64,000 nucleotides of DNA from assembly GCF_023065955.2 (NCBI RefSeq), contig NW_026623089.1, positions 30,100,767 through 30,164,766 of the forward strand. The letters run 5' to 3'. Positions 47,558-59,570 of the stretch are shown one piece after another. The DNA is from Ursus arctos. Lineage: Eukaryota > Chordata > Mammalia > Carnivora > Ursidae. Numbering within the stretch: position 1 is the stretch's first letter; the number at the start of each line of letters is the position of its first letter. The position numbers and the translations under genes were made by a program. The notes below the pieces were generated by a model that made no database searches, was not told the origin of the DNA, and was given only the letters and a program-made list of their open reading frames with translations.

Positions 47558-48344
47558 TTATACTGCATGCAACATTATTAGTTTAAGATAGGACATTTTC
47601 TTCACTTATTGTTCCTATTTCGTTTTAGTGAATACGGGGGGATATATATTTAAAAGTGCCTGCGTAGTTTCCCCAAACTATTTTTCCAATAGTTTTAAGT
47701 TTCTTAAAATAATAAATTTTTATACAAAGGTTCTGAGTAAGAATTACAGTACCTACAGAAAATATCCACTTACTACAAATTAGAAAATTCTAGAAGGATA
47801 TTCATAAGATCTTATTTTTTTCAAAGTTTAACCAAACTCTGGAGGTATTATCTGACTCTCTGTTTGCAGAAAATGAACAAGAGCTCAGAAATACTGTTTA
47901 AGCTACTCTTAAGTTTTTTTTTTTAGTGTCACTAAAATACCAACTGTTCCCACCTTGATAGCCAGTTGCCCTAAGACATATTCCTTCTTTCATATTCAAG
48001 CTACTAGAACATATCTACTCTGGGTATTTCACTTTAATTATTTCTACTCCTGATTCTCACACGGCACTGTGCTATCTGGGAGTCAAACACATTGAGAAAT
48101 AATGTTTAGTTATACATCAGTAAGGACAATGGCTTCAACTAAATTACAACTACAGACTCTATAAAATGTAGAGGTCAATAAACACAATTATTCTCAAATC
48201 ATTATGGATACAATGAAATTCTAACAAAATACATTTTCAAATGCCAAACCCATAAATTCCAAAGGCATCCCAAATCCCCATAAAAGCCACTTAAAATGTA
48301 AAAGGTATTCATTGGGAAACTTATGGTCAGCATTTTATTTTAAG
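47558..48344. other. Intronic sequence, no recognised feature
   Basis: Nothing supported. Confidence 0.5.
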
Positions 48345-48356
48345 AAGATGGGCTGA

Positions 48357-48471
48357 GGGGCATCTGGCTGGCTCAATCAGAAGAGCATGCAACTCAATCC
48401 TGGGGTCATGAGTTTGAGTCCCATATTGGGTATAGAGATTACTTAAATAAACAAAACTTAAAAAAAAAAAA
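48357..48471 (+). mobile_element. Short tRNA-Lys-like Can-SINE
   Basis: ggggcatctggctggctcaa to an A tail. Perfect target duplication aagatgggctga is at 48345-48356 and 48472-48483. Confidence 0.9.
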
Positions 48472-48519
48472 AAGATGGGCTGAATAAAAAAATAAATTTT
48501 ATAAGTACCAAATATGGTC

Positions 48520-48956
48520 TATATTAGTTTTCTAGAGCTGCTGAATTTTACCACGTATTACCACAAACTAGGTGGCTTAAAACAGAAATATATTCTCTTG
48601 AAGTTCTGGAGACTGACAAGAAGGCAGAAATCAAGGTGTTGGCAGGGCTATTCTCCCTCCAAACCCTCTAAGAAAGAATCCTTCTTTCCCTCTTTGTAGC
48701 TTCTGGTGGTTGTCAGCAATCCTCGGCATTCTTGGTTTATGACCACATAATTCCAATCTCTGCCTCTATCCAAATTTCCCCCTTTGTGTAAAAAACACCA
48801 ATTATTAGATTAGGTCCCACTCTAATCTAGTATTACCTCATTTTAACTTGACCCCAACTGCAAAGACCCTATTTCCAAGTAAAGTCACATTCAAAGGTAC
48901 TGGGAGTCAGGACTTCAACATATCTTTTTGCAGAACACAATTCAACTCAACATAGT
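48520..48956 (-). mobile_element. Solo MLT1A-type LTR (ERVL-MaLR), reverse
   Basis: Reverse MLT1 text: 'ccacaaactaggtggcttaa', 'gaagttctggagactgacaa', 'ccctatttccaagtaaagtc' and 'ggactt caacatatc'. No internal sequence. Ends are slightly decayed and no clear 5-bp duplication is seen. Confidence 0.78.
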
Positions 48957-49351
48957 CCAAATCAGTCAATTTCTTCAAAAGTAGATCTAGATTCATATAT
49001 GGAATATTCATAGGTTTTGCCTAATCTGAACCCATTTCCCTTTCTAAAGGAATAACATCTGATTTTTTTTGAAGAATCAATCTGCTCCTCCCTCAAGCCT
49101 TGAGAGAGAGTTGATCTTAAGCCTCTCTCCAAAACCAGGCACATGTCCTTCGTCAGGTCAGAGGATCATAGTCCTCTAGCCTTATAGTGACTGGTTCAGG
49201 GACAGGCCACATGACCCAAGCCTGGCCTTCCATCCACCAATTTGACCAGTGCTATACAGAGAAACACATGTGGACTCTAAGAATTATGTAAGTCTAGAAC
49301 TGCTACTGATCATCATTACCATCATACCTGAAGAAGGAAACCAAAATTGAC
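48957..49351. other. Intronic sequence, possible unnamed repeat
   Basis: 'gactggttcagggacaggcc' followed by 'acatgacccaag' recalls an old mammalian repeat I cannot name. Confidence 0.35.
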
Positions 49352-49365
49352 AAAGAATGTTTAGA

Positions 49366-49541
49366 GGGTGCCTGGGTGGCTCAGTCGGCTAAGTGGCTAC
49401 CTTAGGCTCAGGTCATGATCCCAGCATCCTGGGATGGAGCCCTGCATCAGGCTCCCTGCTCGGTGGGGAGTCTGCTTCTCCCTCCCCCTGCTCTTGTGCT
49501 CTCCCTTGCGCTCACGCTCTCTCAAATAAATAAAATCTGAA
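49366..49541 (+). mobile_element. Can-SINE
   Basis: gggtgcctgggtggctcagt to aataaataaaatctga. Target duplication aaagaatg(t/c)ttaga is at 49352-49365 and 49542-49555. Confidence 0.93.
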
Positions 49542-49555
49542 AAAGAATGCTTAGA

Positions 49556-50812
49556 AAGGGTGATAAGGATACATTCCTGATGACATCAATCAAACTTCTG
49601 ATTCCAGTTACATAAAATCCTACCTATAGCTTTATCCTGTGAACTTTTCAGTTCATAAATCTACAAAATGACCTTCTGACTAATGAATTTGAATTGGCTT
49701 TCTGAACTTGCAGTAGAAAGAGTCCTGATAGATGTAACAGAACACTGGAAAGTACCATATGATCGAACACGGGGCTTCACTTTTTTTCAGGTATTTTCTC
49801 AAACTTGACAGATAGGAAGAGCCAGTAGGAAAAAAAAATAGTTTGTATCCATGTCTATTCCCTATCCACCAGGGCATCTTCCAAGAAGAGTTTCAGAATC
49901 TAAAAGTTACAAATTCATTCATGCTTGTTAAAGTATGGATCTGTGAGCTCCTTATAGCAAAATATGAACGATATAAAGAACTCTCAGAATTATAAAAACC
50001 AAAGTACCAATATCTAAAAAAAAGCATTAATAAAATATTTTCCTCCTTAATACCATTCCACATCACCACCATCCCTAAAGCAATGTCAGTCCTAGACCAA
50101 CAAGTGATGACAAAGTCATACCCAAGTATCTCTTTCTCTCCACATCACCACTTTGAGAAAATTTACAACAGTCTTGCCGTTCAATATGGCTATCATTGTC
50201 CATGTTTCATATCTTTCTATCTCAAGCAAACTGTGTCACACACATATGTTAATGTATGTCCCCAGACTACTGGAAAAACTATCAACATCTTATGCTCTTA
50301 TATAATCTAAACACTCGTTCTTCACCTACAGCCCACCTCCAAGTTTTATCCATTCACCTCTTGGAAATTCCTAGCCCTTTCTTATCCCTTTTGCTGGTAC
50401 TTCACAAATTTCAGATACACACATTCTGAGCAAAAGGCGAAAAAATTACATTTTGAAATAACACAAGACAAAATTTAAAAATATGCTTCGCCTATTAAAA
50501 GCCAGGTTTCACTAGCGTCTCCACACAATTCACAAACATAGAAAACTAGTTCTTTATAGCTGATATAATACAGTGGTTCTCAAAGGGTCAACTTCTCCCA
50601 CCCAATCTCCTTTAAAAATCACTGTGTTAAAGCCATTAAGGGTACCACATATTATGTCCAAAACATCTACTTCCCAAAAATAAGAGAGAAAAAAACTTAT
50701 GGGGGGAAATTAAAAACATAACGTGTTTATAACCATATGAAAGCATACAAACTCTGAAGTCAGACAGTCCCAAATTCAAACCACCAGTTCTATCACATTT
50801 GTGAATTATTTA
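49556..50812. other. Intronic sequence, no firm feature
   Basis: At 50571 'cagtggttctcaaagggtca' looks like a hAT terminal repeat, but no partner end is seen. Confidence 0.45.
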
Positions 50813-50825
50813 ATCATTAATCATT

Positions 50826-51020
50826 TTTTTAAAGACTTTATTTATTTGACAGAGGAACAGAGAAAGCCAGAGAGTACAAACAGGGTGAATGGCAGAGGGA
50901 GAAAGAGAAGCAGGCTCCCCGTGGAGCAGGGAGCCGGACTCAGGGCCTGATCCCAGGCCCCTGGGATCATGACCTGAGCCGAACACAGATGTTTAACCAA
51001 CTGAGCCATCCAGGTGTCCC
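50826..51020 (-). mobile_element. Can-SINE, reverse
   Basis: Reverse SINE from a T run to 'gagccatccaggtgtccc'. Perfect target duplication atcattaatcatt is at 50813-50825 and 51021-51033. Confidence 0.94.
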
Positions 51021-51055
51021 ATCATTAATCATTCTAATTGTTCCTACATAGTACA

Positions 51056-51056
51056 A

Positions 51057-51110
<54 letters not shown>
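51056..51110. repeat. (TAA)n microsatellite
   Basis: About 18 perfect ata/taa units, so likely length-variable. Confidence 0.96.
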
Positions 51111-51699
51111 GGATACCCCACTCTTTGCAGGTTGCTAGGCACATATTGTGCTTGACAAATACCTATTATCACAAATATTCACATGAATAAGTGAAAATTG
51201 ATGCTTTCTATTTGGGCCCCAATTCTTCATCCCTCTATATATAGTCCCTTTGTGATGTAACTTTATAATACCTTCCCACCATGACTCTGGGCTTAATCAT
51301 ATAACTTGCTTTAGCCAATAAGATATTAGCAGACAATACACAAGCAGTAGTTTGAAAAAGTGCTTATTTCTGTTTTCTACCTTTCCACAAATTTTACTGA
51401 GCATCCACTATGTGCCAGTCACTCTGCCAAGCACTCAAAATATAAAGAAACACATGACATGGTTGCTGAATTCAAGGGTCTCTCAAACTAGAAAAGGTAC
51501 AACTAGAGAAAGAAAGGGAAGAAGATAAAGTAGTATAATAATACTTGCACACTAGATAAAGAGTGACTTGTATTTTGTGGTAAGAGGACTTGAGGGATTA
51601 GGGTGGAGAATGGGCAGGATATAGAGCGTTGAGACTAAAGTAGGAGGCTGGATCAGGTATCTTGGAGCATCTAACATACTGACTAAAGTAACCTTATCT
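51111..51699. other. Intronic sequence, with old repeat traces
   Basis: 51225-51365 ('acttgctttagccaataaga') recalls an old MLT1-like repeat; 51390-51480 resembles a reverse L2 end ('ccactatgtgccagtcactc'). Both are weak. Confidence 0.4.
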
Positions 51700-51845
51700 T
51701 GTATGTCTGTGGTTTTCAAACTTCAGTGTGCCAAGAATCACCTGAGGTATGTTAGAAATACAGATTCCCATGCCATCCCTAAGTCTGGAATCAGCAGATC
51801 TGGAGTAGGACCCCAAGTTTTCAATTTACTACCAAGCATACTTTT
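51700..51845 (+). mobile_element. MER5A-like hAT element
   Basis: 'gtggttttcaaacttcagtg', 'aagaatcacctgaggtatgt', 'tagaaatacagattcccatg' and 'gatctggagtaggaccccaa' follow MER5A order closely. Confidence 0.8.
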
Positions 51846-52008
51846 AAACTGTTGGGAAAAAAATGATAGGCTGCTTGGAGAAGCACAAAGGTTTGGGAGA
51901 CAACAAAGAACTGAGGCAGGGTTGAACAACGGAGTTCATCTCCTACACGAGGCTCCTTTAAGACTAGAAGATGTGGTTCTCTCATGTAATGTATAAAAAC
52001 CACACACA

Positions 52009-52188
52009 GGGGTGCCCGGGTGGCTCGGTGAGTTAAGCATCTGCCTTTGGCTCCGGTCATGATTCCAGGATTCTGGGATTGAGCCCCGCATCAGGATCCC
52101 TGCTCAGTGGGGTGTCTGTTTCTCCCTCTGCCCCCTTCCCCAGCTCATACTCTCTCTAAAATTAATGAAATCTTAAAAAAAAAAAAAA
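52009..52188 (+). mobile_element. Can-SINE
   Basis: ggggtgcccgggtggctcgg to a long A tail. Flanks share aaaa(c)cacacacag. Lies at the 5' edge of the old LINE-1. Confidence 0.9.
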
Positions 52189-52421
52189 AAAAAACACACA
52201 GTCAAGCAAAATGAAGACACAGAGGAATATGTTTCAAACAAAACAACAGGTAAAACTTCAGGAAAAAAACTTCATAAAACAGAGGTAAGTAATATTTACG
52301 TGATAGAGATTTCAAAGTAATGGTCATAAAGATACTCACTGAACTGGGGAGAAGAAAGAACACAATGAGAACTTCAACAAAGAGAAGAAAACAGAAGTAT
52401 CAATAGAAATTACAGAGCTGA

Positions 52422-52620
52422 GGGGCGCCTGGGTAGCGCAGTCGTTAAGGCGTCTGCCTTTGGCTCAGGGCGTGATCCCGGTGTTCCGGGATCGAGTCCC
52501 ACATCGGGCTCCTCCGCTGGGAGCCTGCTTCTTCCTCTCCCACTCCCCCTGCTTGTGTCCTCTCTCTCGCTGGCTGTCTCTCTGTCAAATAAATAAATAA
52601 AATCTTAAAAAAAAAAAAAA
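52422..52620 (+). mobile_element. Can-SINE, young ursid type, in old LINE-1
   Basis: ggggcgcctgggtagcgcag, 'ggtgttccgggatcgagtcc', A tail. Perfect target duplication aaattacagagctga is at 52407-52421 and 52621-52635. Confidence 0.95.
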
Positions 52621-53506
52621 AAATTACAGAGCTGAAGAATACAAATAATTGAACTAAAAAAAAAACACCAGAAAGACTCAACAACAAACTAAATGAAACA
52701 GAGAAATGGAAAAGTCAATCTGAAGACAAGGCAGTGGAACTCACCAACCAGAGCAGTAAAAAGAAAAAAAAAATTAAAAAGTAAACAGCACAAGTGACTT
52801 ATGGAACAAAAATTAAATAGACTAATGTTTGATCATAGAGCTTCCAGAAGAAGAAACTAATGGGTAGAAATCTCAGTTGATGAAATCATGGCTGTAAACG
52901 TCCCTAACCTGGGGAAGGAAACAGACATCCACATCCAGGAAACCCAGGGAGTTCCAAATAAGAGAAACTAAAAAAGACCCACACCAAGACATATTATAAT
53001 CGAAATGTCAAAAGTTAAAGACAAAAAAGAGAAGCTATTAAAAGCGTCAAGAGAAAAACAACTTGTTATGTACAAGGAAAAAATCCAGCAGATTTCTCAG
53101 CAGAAACTTTGCAGACCAGAAGTAGCATGATATATTCAAAGTGTTGAAAGAAAAAACTTTGAACCAAGAATACTCTACCTAGCAAAGTTAACATTCAGAA
53201 GTGAAGGAAAGCTTAAGAGTGTTTCAGACAAGCCAAAGCTAAAGGAGTTCACCACTCAACTGGCCTTACAGGAACGGCTGAAGAGATTTCCTTGACCTGA
53301 AAAAAATGGGTGCTAATGAGTAACAAGAACACATATGAAAGGATAAATCTCACTGGAAAGGTATATAATAAAGATAGTGGATTAATCACTTTTAAAGCTA
53401 ATATAAAGATCAAAAGGCAGAACTCATCAAAATAACTAAGATTATAATAATTAAAGAATAAAGAAGAAAAAAAGATGTAAAATGTGACATCAAAACAAAA
53501 CATTGG

Positions 53507-53699
53507 GGGAACCTGCGTGGCTCAGTTGAGTGTCCCAACTCTCCATTTTGGCTCAGGTCATGATCTCAGGGTTGTGATATCAAGCCCTGTGTCAGGCTCT
53601 GCGCTCAGCAAGGAGTTTGCTTGTCCCTCTCCCTCTGCTCTTTCCCCCTGCTCCTGTGTGCTCTCTCTCAAACAATAAATAAATCTTTAAAAAAAAAAA
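53507..53699 (+). mobile_element. Can-SINE, older, in old LINE-1
   Basis: gggaacctgcgtggctcagt to aataaataaatctttaaaa. Target duplication aaaaca(t/c)tgg is at 53497-53506 and 53700-53709. Confidence 0.88.
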
Positions 53700-54282
53700 A
53701 AAACACTGGAGAGGAAAAATAACGCTGAGCTTTAAAATGAGATCAAAACTGAAATTATCAATTGAAAATAGACTTATAAGTTATTATATGGAAGCCTCAT
53801 GGTAACCACAAAGCAAAAACTTACATTAAATACACAAAATATAAAAAGAATATAAGCATATCACTAGAGAAAGACATGAAACCACAAGAGAGCAAGACAA
53901 GAAAAAAGGAACAGAGAGGAACTACAAAAATAGCCAGAAAATGATTAACAAAATGGCAACAAGCACATACCTATTGGTAATTGCTTTAAATGTAAATGGA
54001 CTAAATTCTTCTATCAAAAGACAAAGAGCCGCCAAATGGGGGGAGGAGGACCCAGCTCTACACTTTGCACAGAAGACTCACTTCAGACACACACATTGAA
54101 AATGAAGAGATGAAACAAGATATTCTATGCAAACGGAAACCAAAAGAAAGTGGAGTAGCTATACTTATATCAGACAAAACACTTTAAAAGAAAGGCTGTG
54201 AAAAGAGACAAGGAAAATGCTACAGAAGGATAAAAGGGTCAATCCAACAGGAAGATAAAACATTTTAAATATTTACGCACTT

Positions 54283-54468
54283 GGGGCATGGGGTGGCTCA
54301 GTCAGTTTAGTGTCCCACTCTTGCTTTCAGCTAAGGTCGTGATCTCAGGGTCCTAAGATTGAGCCCCATGTGCACTCCACACTCAGCACAGAATGTGCTT
54401 GAGATTCTCTCTCTACCCCTCCCCCAACTCATGCACATGCCCCCCCCAAAATAATAAAATATTTTAAA
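54283..54468 (+). mobile_element. Can-SINE, older, in old LINE-1
   Basis: ggggcatggggtggctcagt to aataataaaatattttaaa. Target duplication aaatattta(c/t)gcact(t/c) is at 54267-54282 and 54469-54484. Confidence 0.9.
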
Positions 54469-54939
54469 AAATATTTATGCACTCAACATAGGAGCACCTA
54501 AATATGTAAAGCAAATACAAACACACCTAAATGGAAAAATAAACAATACAATAATGACAGGGGACTTTAACAACCTACTTACATCAATGGATCCACACAA
54601 AATCAATAAGGAAACTCTGGTCTTAAAGCAAAGATCACACCAGATGGGCTTAACAGATATTTAGAGAACATGCCATCCGAAAGCAACAAAATACACATTC
54701 TTTTCAAGCGCATATAAATCCAAGATAGATTATGTGACAGTTCACTTCCCAAGTCAGACCACAAAACAATTCTTAATAAATTTAAGAGGACTGAAATTGT
54801 ATCAAGCATCATTTCCAACCACATGGTAGGATAACAGATACTAATTACACAAAGAAAACTAGAAAATTCACAAATGTGGAAATTAAACCACATGCTACTG
54901 AACAACAAATGGGTCAAAGAAGAAATCAAAAGAGAAACT

Positions 54940-55166
54940 GGGGCAGCTGGGTGGCTCAGTCAGTTAAGCATCTGCCTTCAGCTCAGGTCATGATCCCAGG
55001 GTCCTGGAATCGAGTCCCACGTTGGGCTCCCTGATCAGTGGGGAGTCTGCTTCTCCTTTCCCTCTGTCCCCTCCCTATTTGTGTGTGCACGTGCACATGC
55101 GGCCTCACTTTCTCTCTCCTTATCAAATAAATAAAATCTGAAGAAGAAAGAAAGAAAGAAAGAAAA
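54940..55166 (+). mobile_element. Can-SINE with (GAAA)n tail, in old LINE-1
   Basis: ggggcagctgggtggctcag to aataaataaaatctgaag, then GAAA units to about 55166. ORF2 text continues after it ('aataccttgagaaagagaaa'). Confidence 0.88.
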
Positions 55167-55205
55167 AATACCTTGAGAAAGAGAAAATGAAAATATAAGA
55201 AAACA

Positions 55206-55411
55206 GGGGCGCCTGGGTGGCACAGCGGTTGGGCGTCTGCCTTCGGCTCAGGGCGTGATCCTGGCGTTACGGGATCAAGCCCCACATCAGGCTCCTCCGC
55301 TATGAGCCTGCTTCTTCCTCTCCCACTCCCCCTGCTTGTGTTCCCTCTCTCGCTGACTGTCTCTATCTCTGTCGAATAAATAAATAAAATCTTTAAAAAA
55401 AAAAAAAAAAA
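55206..55411 (+). mobile_element. Can-SINE, young ursid type, in old LINE-1
   Basis: ggggcgcctgggtggcacag, 'ggcgttacgggatcaagccc', long A tail. Target duplication aagaaaaca is at 55197-55205 and 55412-55420, only 40 bp after the previous SINE. Confidence 0.94.
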
Positions 55412-58409
55412 AAGAAAACAAAATTTATGGGATGCAGTAAAAGAAAATTCTAAGAGGTAAGTTCATAGTGATAAATGCCTACCTCAAGAAACAAGTATTC
55501 ACCTACTGTATGCTCAAAAAGAAGATAAAGAACAAAGCCCACAGTTAGAAGGAATTAACAAAGATTAGAGCAGAAATTAATGAAATAGAGACTAAAAAGA
55601 CACAAGAAAAAAAAAATCAATGAAATGAAGAGCTGGTTCTTTGAAAAGATAAACAAAATCGACAAACCTTTAACTAGACTCACCAAGAAAAAGAGAGGAC
55701 TCAAATAAAATCAGAAAGAGAGAGATAAAAGAGATGTTGTAACTGATACCAGAGAAACATAAGGAATCATAAGAGACTGCTATGAACAACTGTATGCCAA
55801 CAAACTGGACGACCTAGAAGAAATGGATAAATTTCTATAAACATAAAACCTACCAAAACTGAATCGTGATGAAATAAAAAAATATGAACAGACTGATTAC
55901 TACTAAGGAGACCGAATCAGTAATCAATAACCTCCCAATGAACAAAGTCCAAGACCACAGAGTTTCACTGATGAATTCTACCAAACATACAAAAAAGAAT
56001 TAACACCCATCCTCCTCAAACTCTTCCAAAAGATAGAAAAGGAGGGAACTCTTCTAAACTCATTTTAAGAGACCAGCACTACCCTAATAACCAAAACCAA
56101 GCAAGGATACCACAAGAAAAAAAACAAGCTAATCACCCTGACGCACATAGATGCAAAATCCTCAACAAAATATTAGCAAACTCAATGTAATTAATACGTT
56201 GAAAGAATCATCCACCATGATCAAGTGTGTCTTGCTTCAGGTTTGCAAGGATGGCTCAACGTCTATAAAGTCAGTCAATAGGACACACTACAGTAACAAA
56301 ATGAAGGTTAAAAATCATATGATCATCTCTACAGATGCAGGGAAAAAGCATTGACAAAATTCAACATCCACTTAAGATAAAAACTCTCAACAAAGCAGGT
56401 TTAGAGGGAACATGCCTCACCATAATAAAAGCCATATATGACAAGCCCCCTACTAATTTCATACTCAATGGTGAAAAGCTGAAAGCTTTTTCTCTAAGAT
56501 CAGGAACAAGACAAAGATGCCCACCCACTGTTACCACTTTTATTCAGCACAGTATTAAAAATCCCAGTCAGAACAATTAAGCAAAAAAAAAAAAAAAAGA
56601 AGAAGAAGAAGAAGAAAGAACGAAAAAAGAAATAAAGGGCATTCAAACTGGAAAGGAAGAAATAAAACCATCACTATTTGCAGATGACACGATATTACAT
56701 AGAATTCTGAAGATTCCATCAAAAAACTATTAGAATAAATGAATTCAGTAAGGTTGCAGGATACAAATACACAAAAATCTGTTGCATTTATATACACAAA
56801 AAATGAACTACCAAAAAGAAAGAAAGAAAACAATCCCACTTCCAACTGCACCAAAAAAGAATAAAATACTTCAGAATAAATTTAACCAAGAGGATGAAAT
56901 ATCTGTATATTGAAAACAAGACATTAATGAAAGAAACTGAAGCAAGACACAATAAAAAGATAATCCATGCTCCTGACTAGAAAAATTACTATTGTTAAAA
57001 TGTCCACACTACCCAAATCAATATACAGATCCAATGCAATCCTTTCCAAATTCCAATGGCATTTTTCACAGAAACAGAATAATCCTAAAATTTGTATGGA
57101 ACTACAAAAGACCCTGAAGAGCCAAAGCAATCTTGAGAAAGAAGAATACAGCTGGAGACATCATGTCCCTTGATTTCAAACCATACTACAACAGTACCGT
57201 ATTGGCATAAAAACAGATCCACAGATGAGAAGAGCAGAACAGAGAGCCCAGAAATAAACCCATGCATATATGGTCATTTAATTTATGACAAAGGAGCCAA
57301 GAATATACAATGGGCAGAGGACAGTCTCTTCAATAAATAGTATTAGAAAACGTGGACAGCCACATGCAAAAAATGAAACTTGACACTATCCTACACCATA
57401 TACAAAAATTAACTCAAAATGGATTAAAGATCTGAGCATAAGATCTGAACCACAAAGCTCCTAGAAGTAAACAAAGGCAATAAGCTCCTTGACATCAGTC
57501 TTGGTAATGATTTTTTTAAATCCGAAACCAACAACAAAAACAACAAAAGCAAAAATAAACAAGTTGTACTCCATCAAACTAAAAAGCCTCTGCACAGCAA
57601 AGGAAACCATCAACAAAGTGAAAAGGCAACTTACTGAATGGGAGAAAATATTTGCAAATGATGTGTCTGAAAATCGGCTAATATTCAAAATATATAAAGA
57701 ACTCACAAATCAAAAGCAAAAAATCCCCCAAATAATCCAATAAGAAAATGGGCAGAAAATCTGGATAGACATTTTTCCGAAGAAGACATATAGATGGCTA
57801 ACAAATACATGAAAAGATGTTCTTCATCATTAATCATCAGGGAAATGCAAATCAAAACCACAATGAGCTATCACCTCACACCTGTTAGAATGCCTATTAC
57901 CAACTAGAAATAGTAAGTGTTGGCAAGGATACGGAGAAAAGGAAACTCCTGTGCACTGCTGGTGGCAATGTGAACTATTGCAGCCACCATGGAAAACAGT
58001 ATTGGGGGGAAAAAAAGAGACAGAAAGAGAGAAACCACATTTACATTATATGAAATATACAGATACAATTATCATTAGCTAAATGAGGCAAACTTTCTCC
58101 CACCTTGTGAGTATATAGAGGTATATATTCTTAGTAAGAAAAATTAGTTACACATTTTTGCATGAGCTTGTGGAGCTACTGCCCATTCTTTACATATCCT
58201 GTTTTGTCCTTAAAGATGAATAAATAGACTTTATTCTCATGAACATTTTATAAAGCAATAATCTTTGAGTACACTAGTTTAGTTCTCATGCCCCAAAATA
58301 TACAATATTTCCTAATATCATGTCAACTTTTCTGTCCTGAAACACATGGGCCTATTCAACAATGAAAATCAACACAATTTTTCTCAAAATATTATAATTA
58401 GAAGGCTCT

Positions 58410-58545
58410 TCAAGACTTTATTTTACAGATAAGGAAACCAAGATGCAGACATTACGTATGTTTACTCAAAACCACACAGCAATAGTCATACCTAAACTAG
58501 AACCTAGTGCTCCTCCCCCAGGGTTCTTCCCACTCCACACCACTG
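58410..58545 (-). mobile_element. MIR SINE, reverse
   Basis: 'attttacagataaggaaacc', 'actcaaaaccacacagcaat' and 'gaacctagtgctcctccccc' match reverse MIR. Confidence 0.75.
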
Positions 58546-58915
58546 CCTAAGATGGGACTATTTTTTCTAAGAGAAAGTATGTGGTAGTTCTGTTGGCAAA
58601 AAAGCATACAAATGAGTATTTCTGCCACCCTATCCTATAGAATGCGGCAATAAATGTGATAATAATGTTTAAATTGCCATCACCCAAACCATTACACAGA
58701 GGAGCTGTAAATATATAAAAATTCTGAATAGACCAAACACAATGCAATTTAAATTCCAGAGAGAAGAATCATCATTCTTTATTACAAAAATATTTTGAAG
58801 AAGCTATAATTTTAAGATTATATCTAAAAAACAAATTCTGTGAATCAGCTTCAACAGATTTCTTTCAAGCGCTCTATTATTTATTAAGCGAAGATGAAGG
58901 TCTTTGTTTCTTAGT

Positions 58916-59060
58916 CAATTCTCATAACCCTCCTACACAGTATTTACTATTAATACTATTTCATATAACAATGAACTAAAATTAGTTCTCTCTACATTCC
59001 ATAGTTGGTAAACTGTAAAGATAAAATTTGTACCCAGGTCTGCCTGATCCGAAGTCACAT
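58916..59060 (-). mobile_element. MIR SINE, reverse
   Basis: 'attctcataaccctcctaca', 'tggtaaactgtaaagataaa' and 'acccaggtctgcctgatccg' match reverse MIR. Confidence 0.65.
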
Positions 59061-59334
59061 TTTGTTGTTGTTACATGCAAGTGCTTCCAGGATGGGCCTT
59101 AGAATGTGATGAACAATTGGAGAAATGATGAAAGGAATTAAATTTGTGAAAGCAAAAAATACATTTAACAACCTCTTCCATCCTATCAAGACACAATCTT
59201 TAAAGGGTTAGCTATCCATGGTTAATATCTGAAAAGCATGCAAATTCATGTCTAAAATTATTTGTGTACATTATGTATTTTCTCCGGAAGTACAAATGTT
59301 CTTCGTAACTTCGTGTTTTAAAAAGAAAAGGAAA

Positions 59335-59548
59335 GGGGCGCCTGGGTGGCACAACGGTTAAGCATCTGCCTTCGGCTCAGGGCGTGATCCCGGCGTTGTG
59401 GGATCGAGCCCCACATCAGGCTCCTCTGCTATGAGCCTGCTTCTTCCTCTCCCACTCCCCCTGCTTGTGTTCCCTCTCTCGCTGGCTGTCTCTATCTCTG
59501 TCAAATAAATAAATAAAAATCTTAAAAAAAAAAATAAAAAAAGAAAAA
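59335..59548 (+). mobile_element. Can-SINE, young ursid type
   Basis: ggggcgcctgggtggcacaa to aaaaatcttaaaa. The flank aaaaagaaaaggaaag recurs with one extra A at about 59551-59567, directly before the young LINE-1 starts. Confidence 0.93.
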
Positions 59549-59570
59549 AGAAAAAGAAAAAGGAAAGGAA

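Larger units (their letters stand above)
52195..58010 (+). mobile_element. Old LINE-1, ORF1 and ORF2 remnants, five SINEs inside
   Basis: About 4.8 kb of LINE-1 net of inserts. ORF1 text ends near 53290 ('gaaccaagaatactctacct'), the inter-ORF part follows, and ORF2 runs from about 53960 ('attgctttaaatgtaaatgg') to beyond 57400. Reverse transcriptase pieces remain: [12 protein letters not shown] and GTRQRCP (56335-56580; the usual GTRQGCP Gly is Arg), FADDT near 56676. No long frame survives. It ends inside ORF2/3' UTR text at about 58010. SINEs sit at 52422, 53506, 54283, 54940 and 55206. An A-run plus (GAA)n lies at 56582-56618. Confidence 0.85.
58011..59319. other. Intronic sequence with two MIR copies
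   Basis: Otherwise unrecognised AT-rich sequence. MIR copies are listed separately. Confidence 0.5.
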
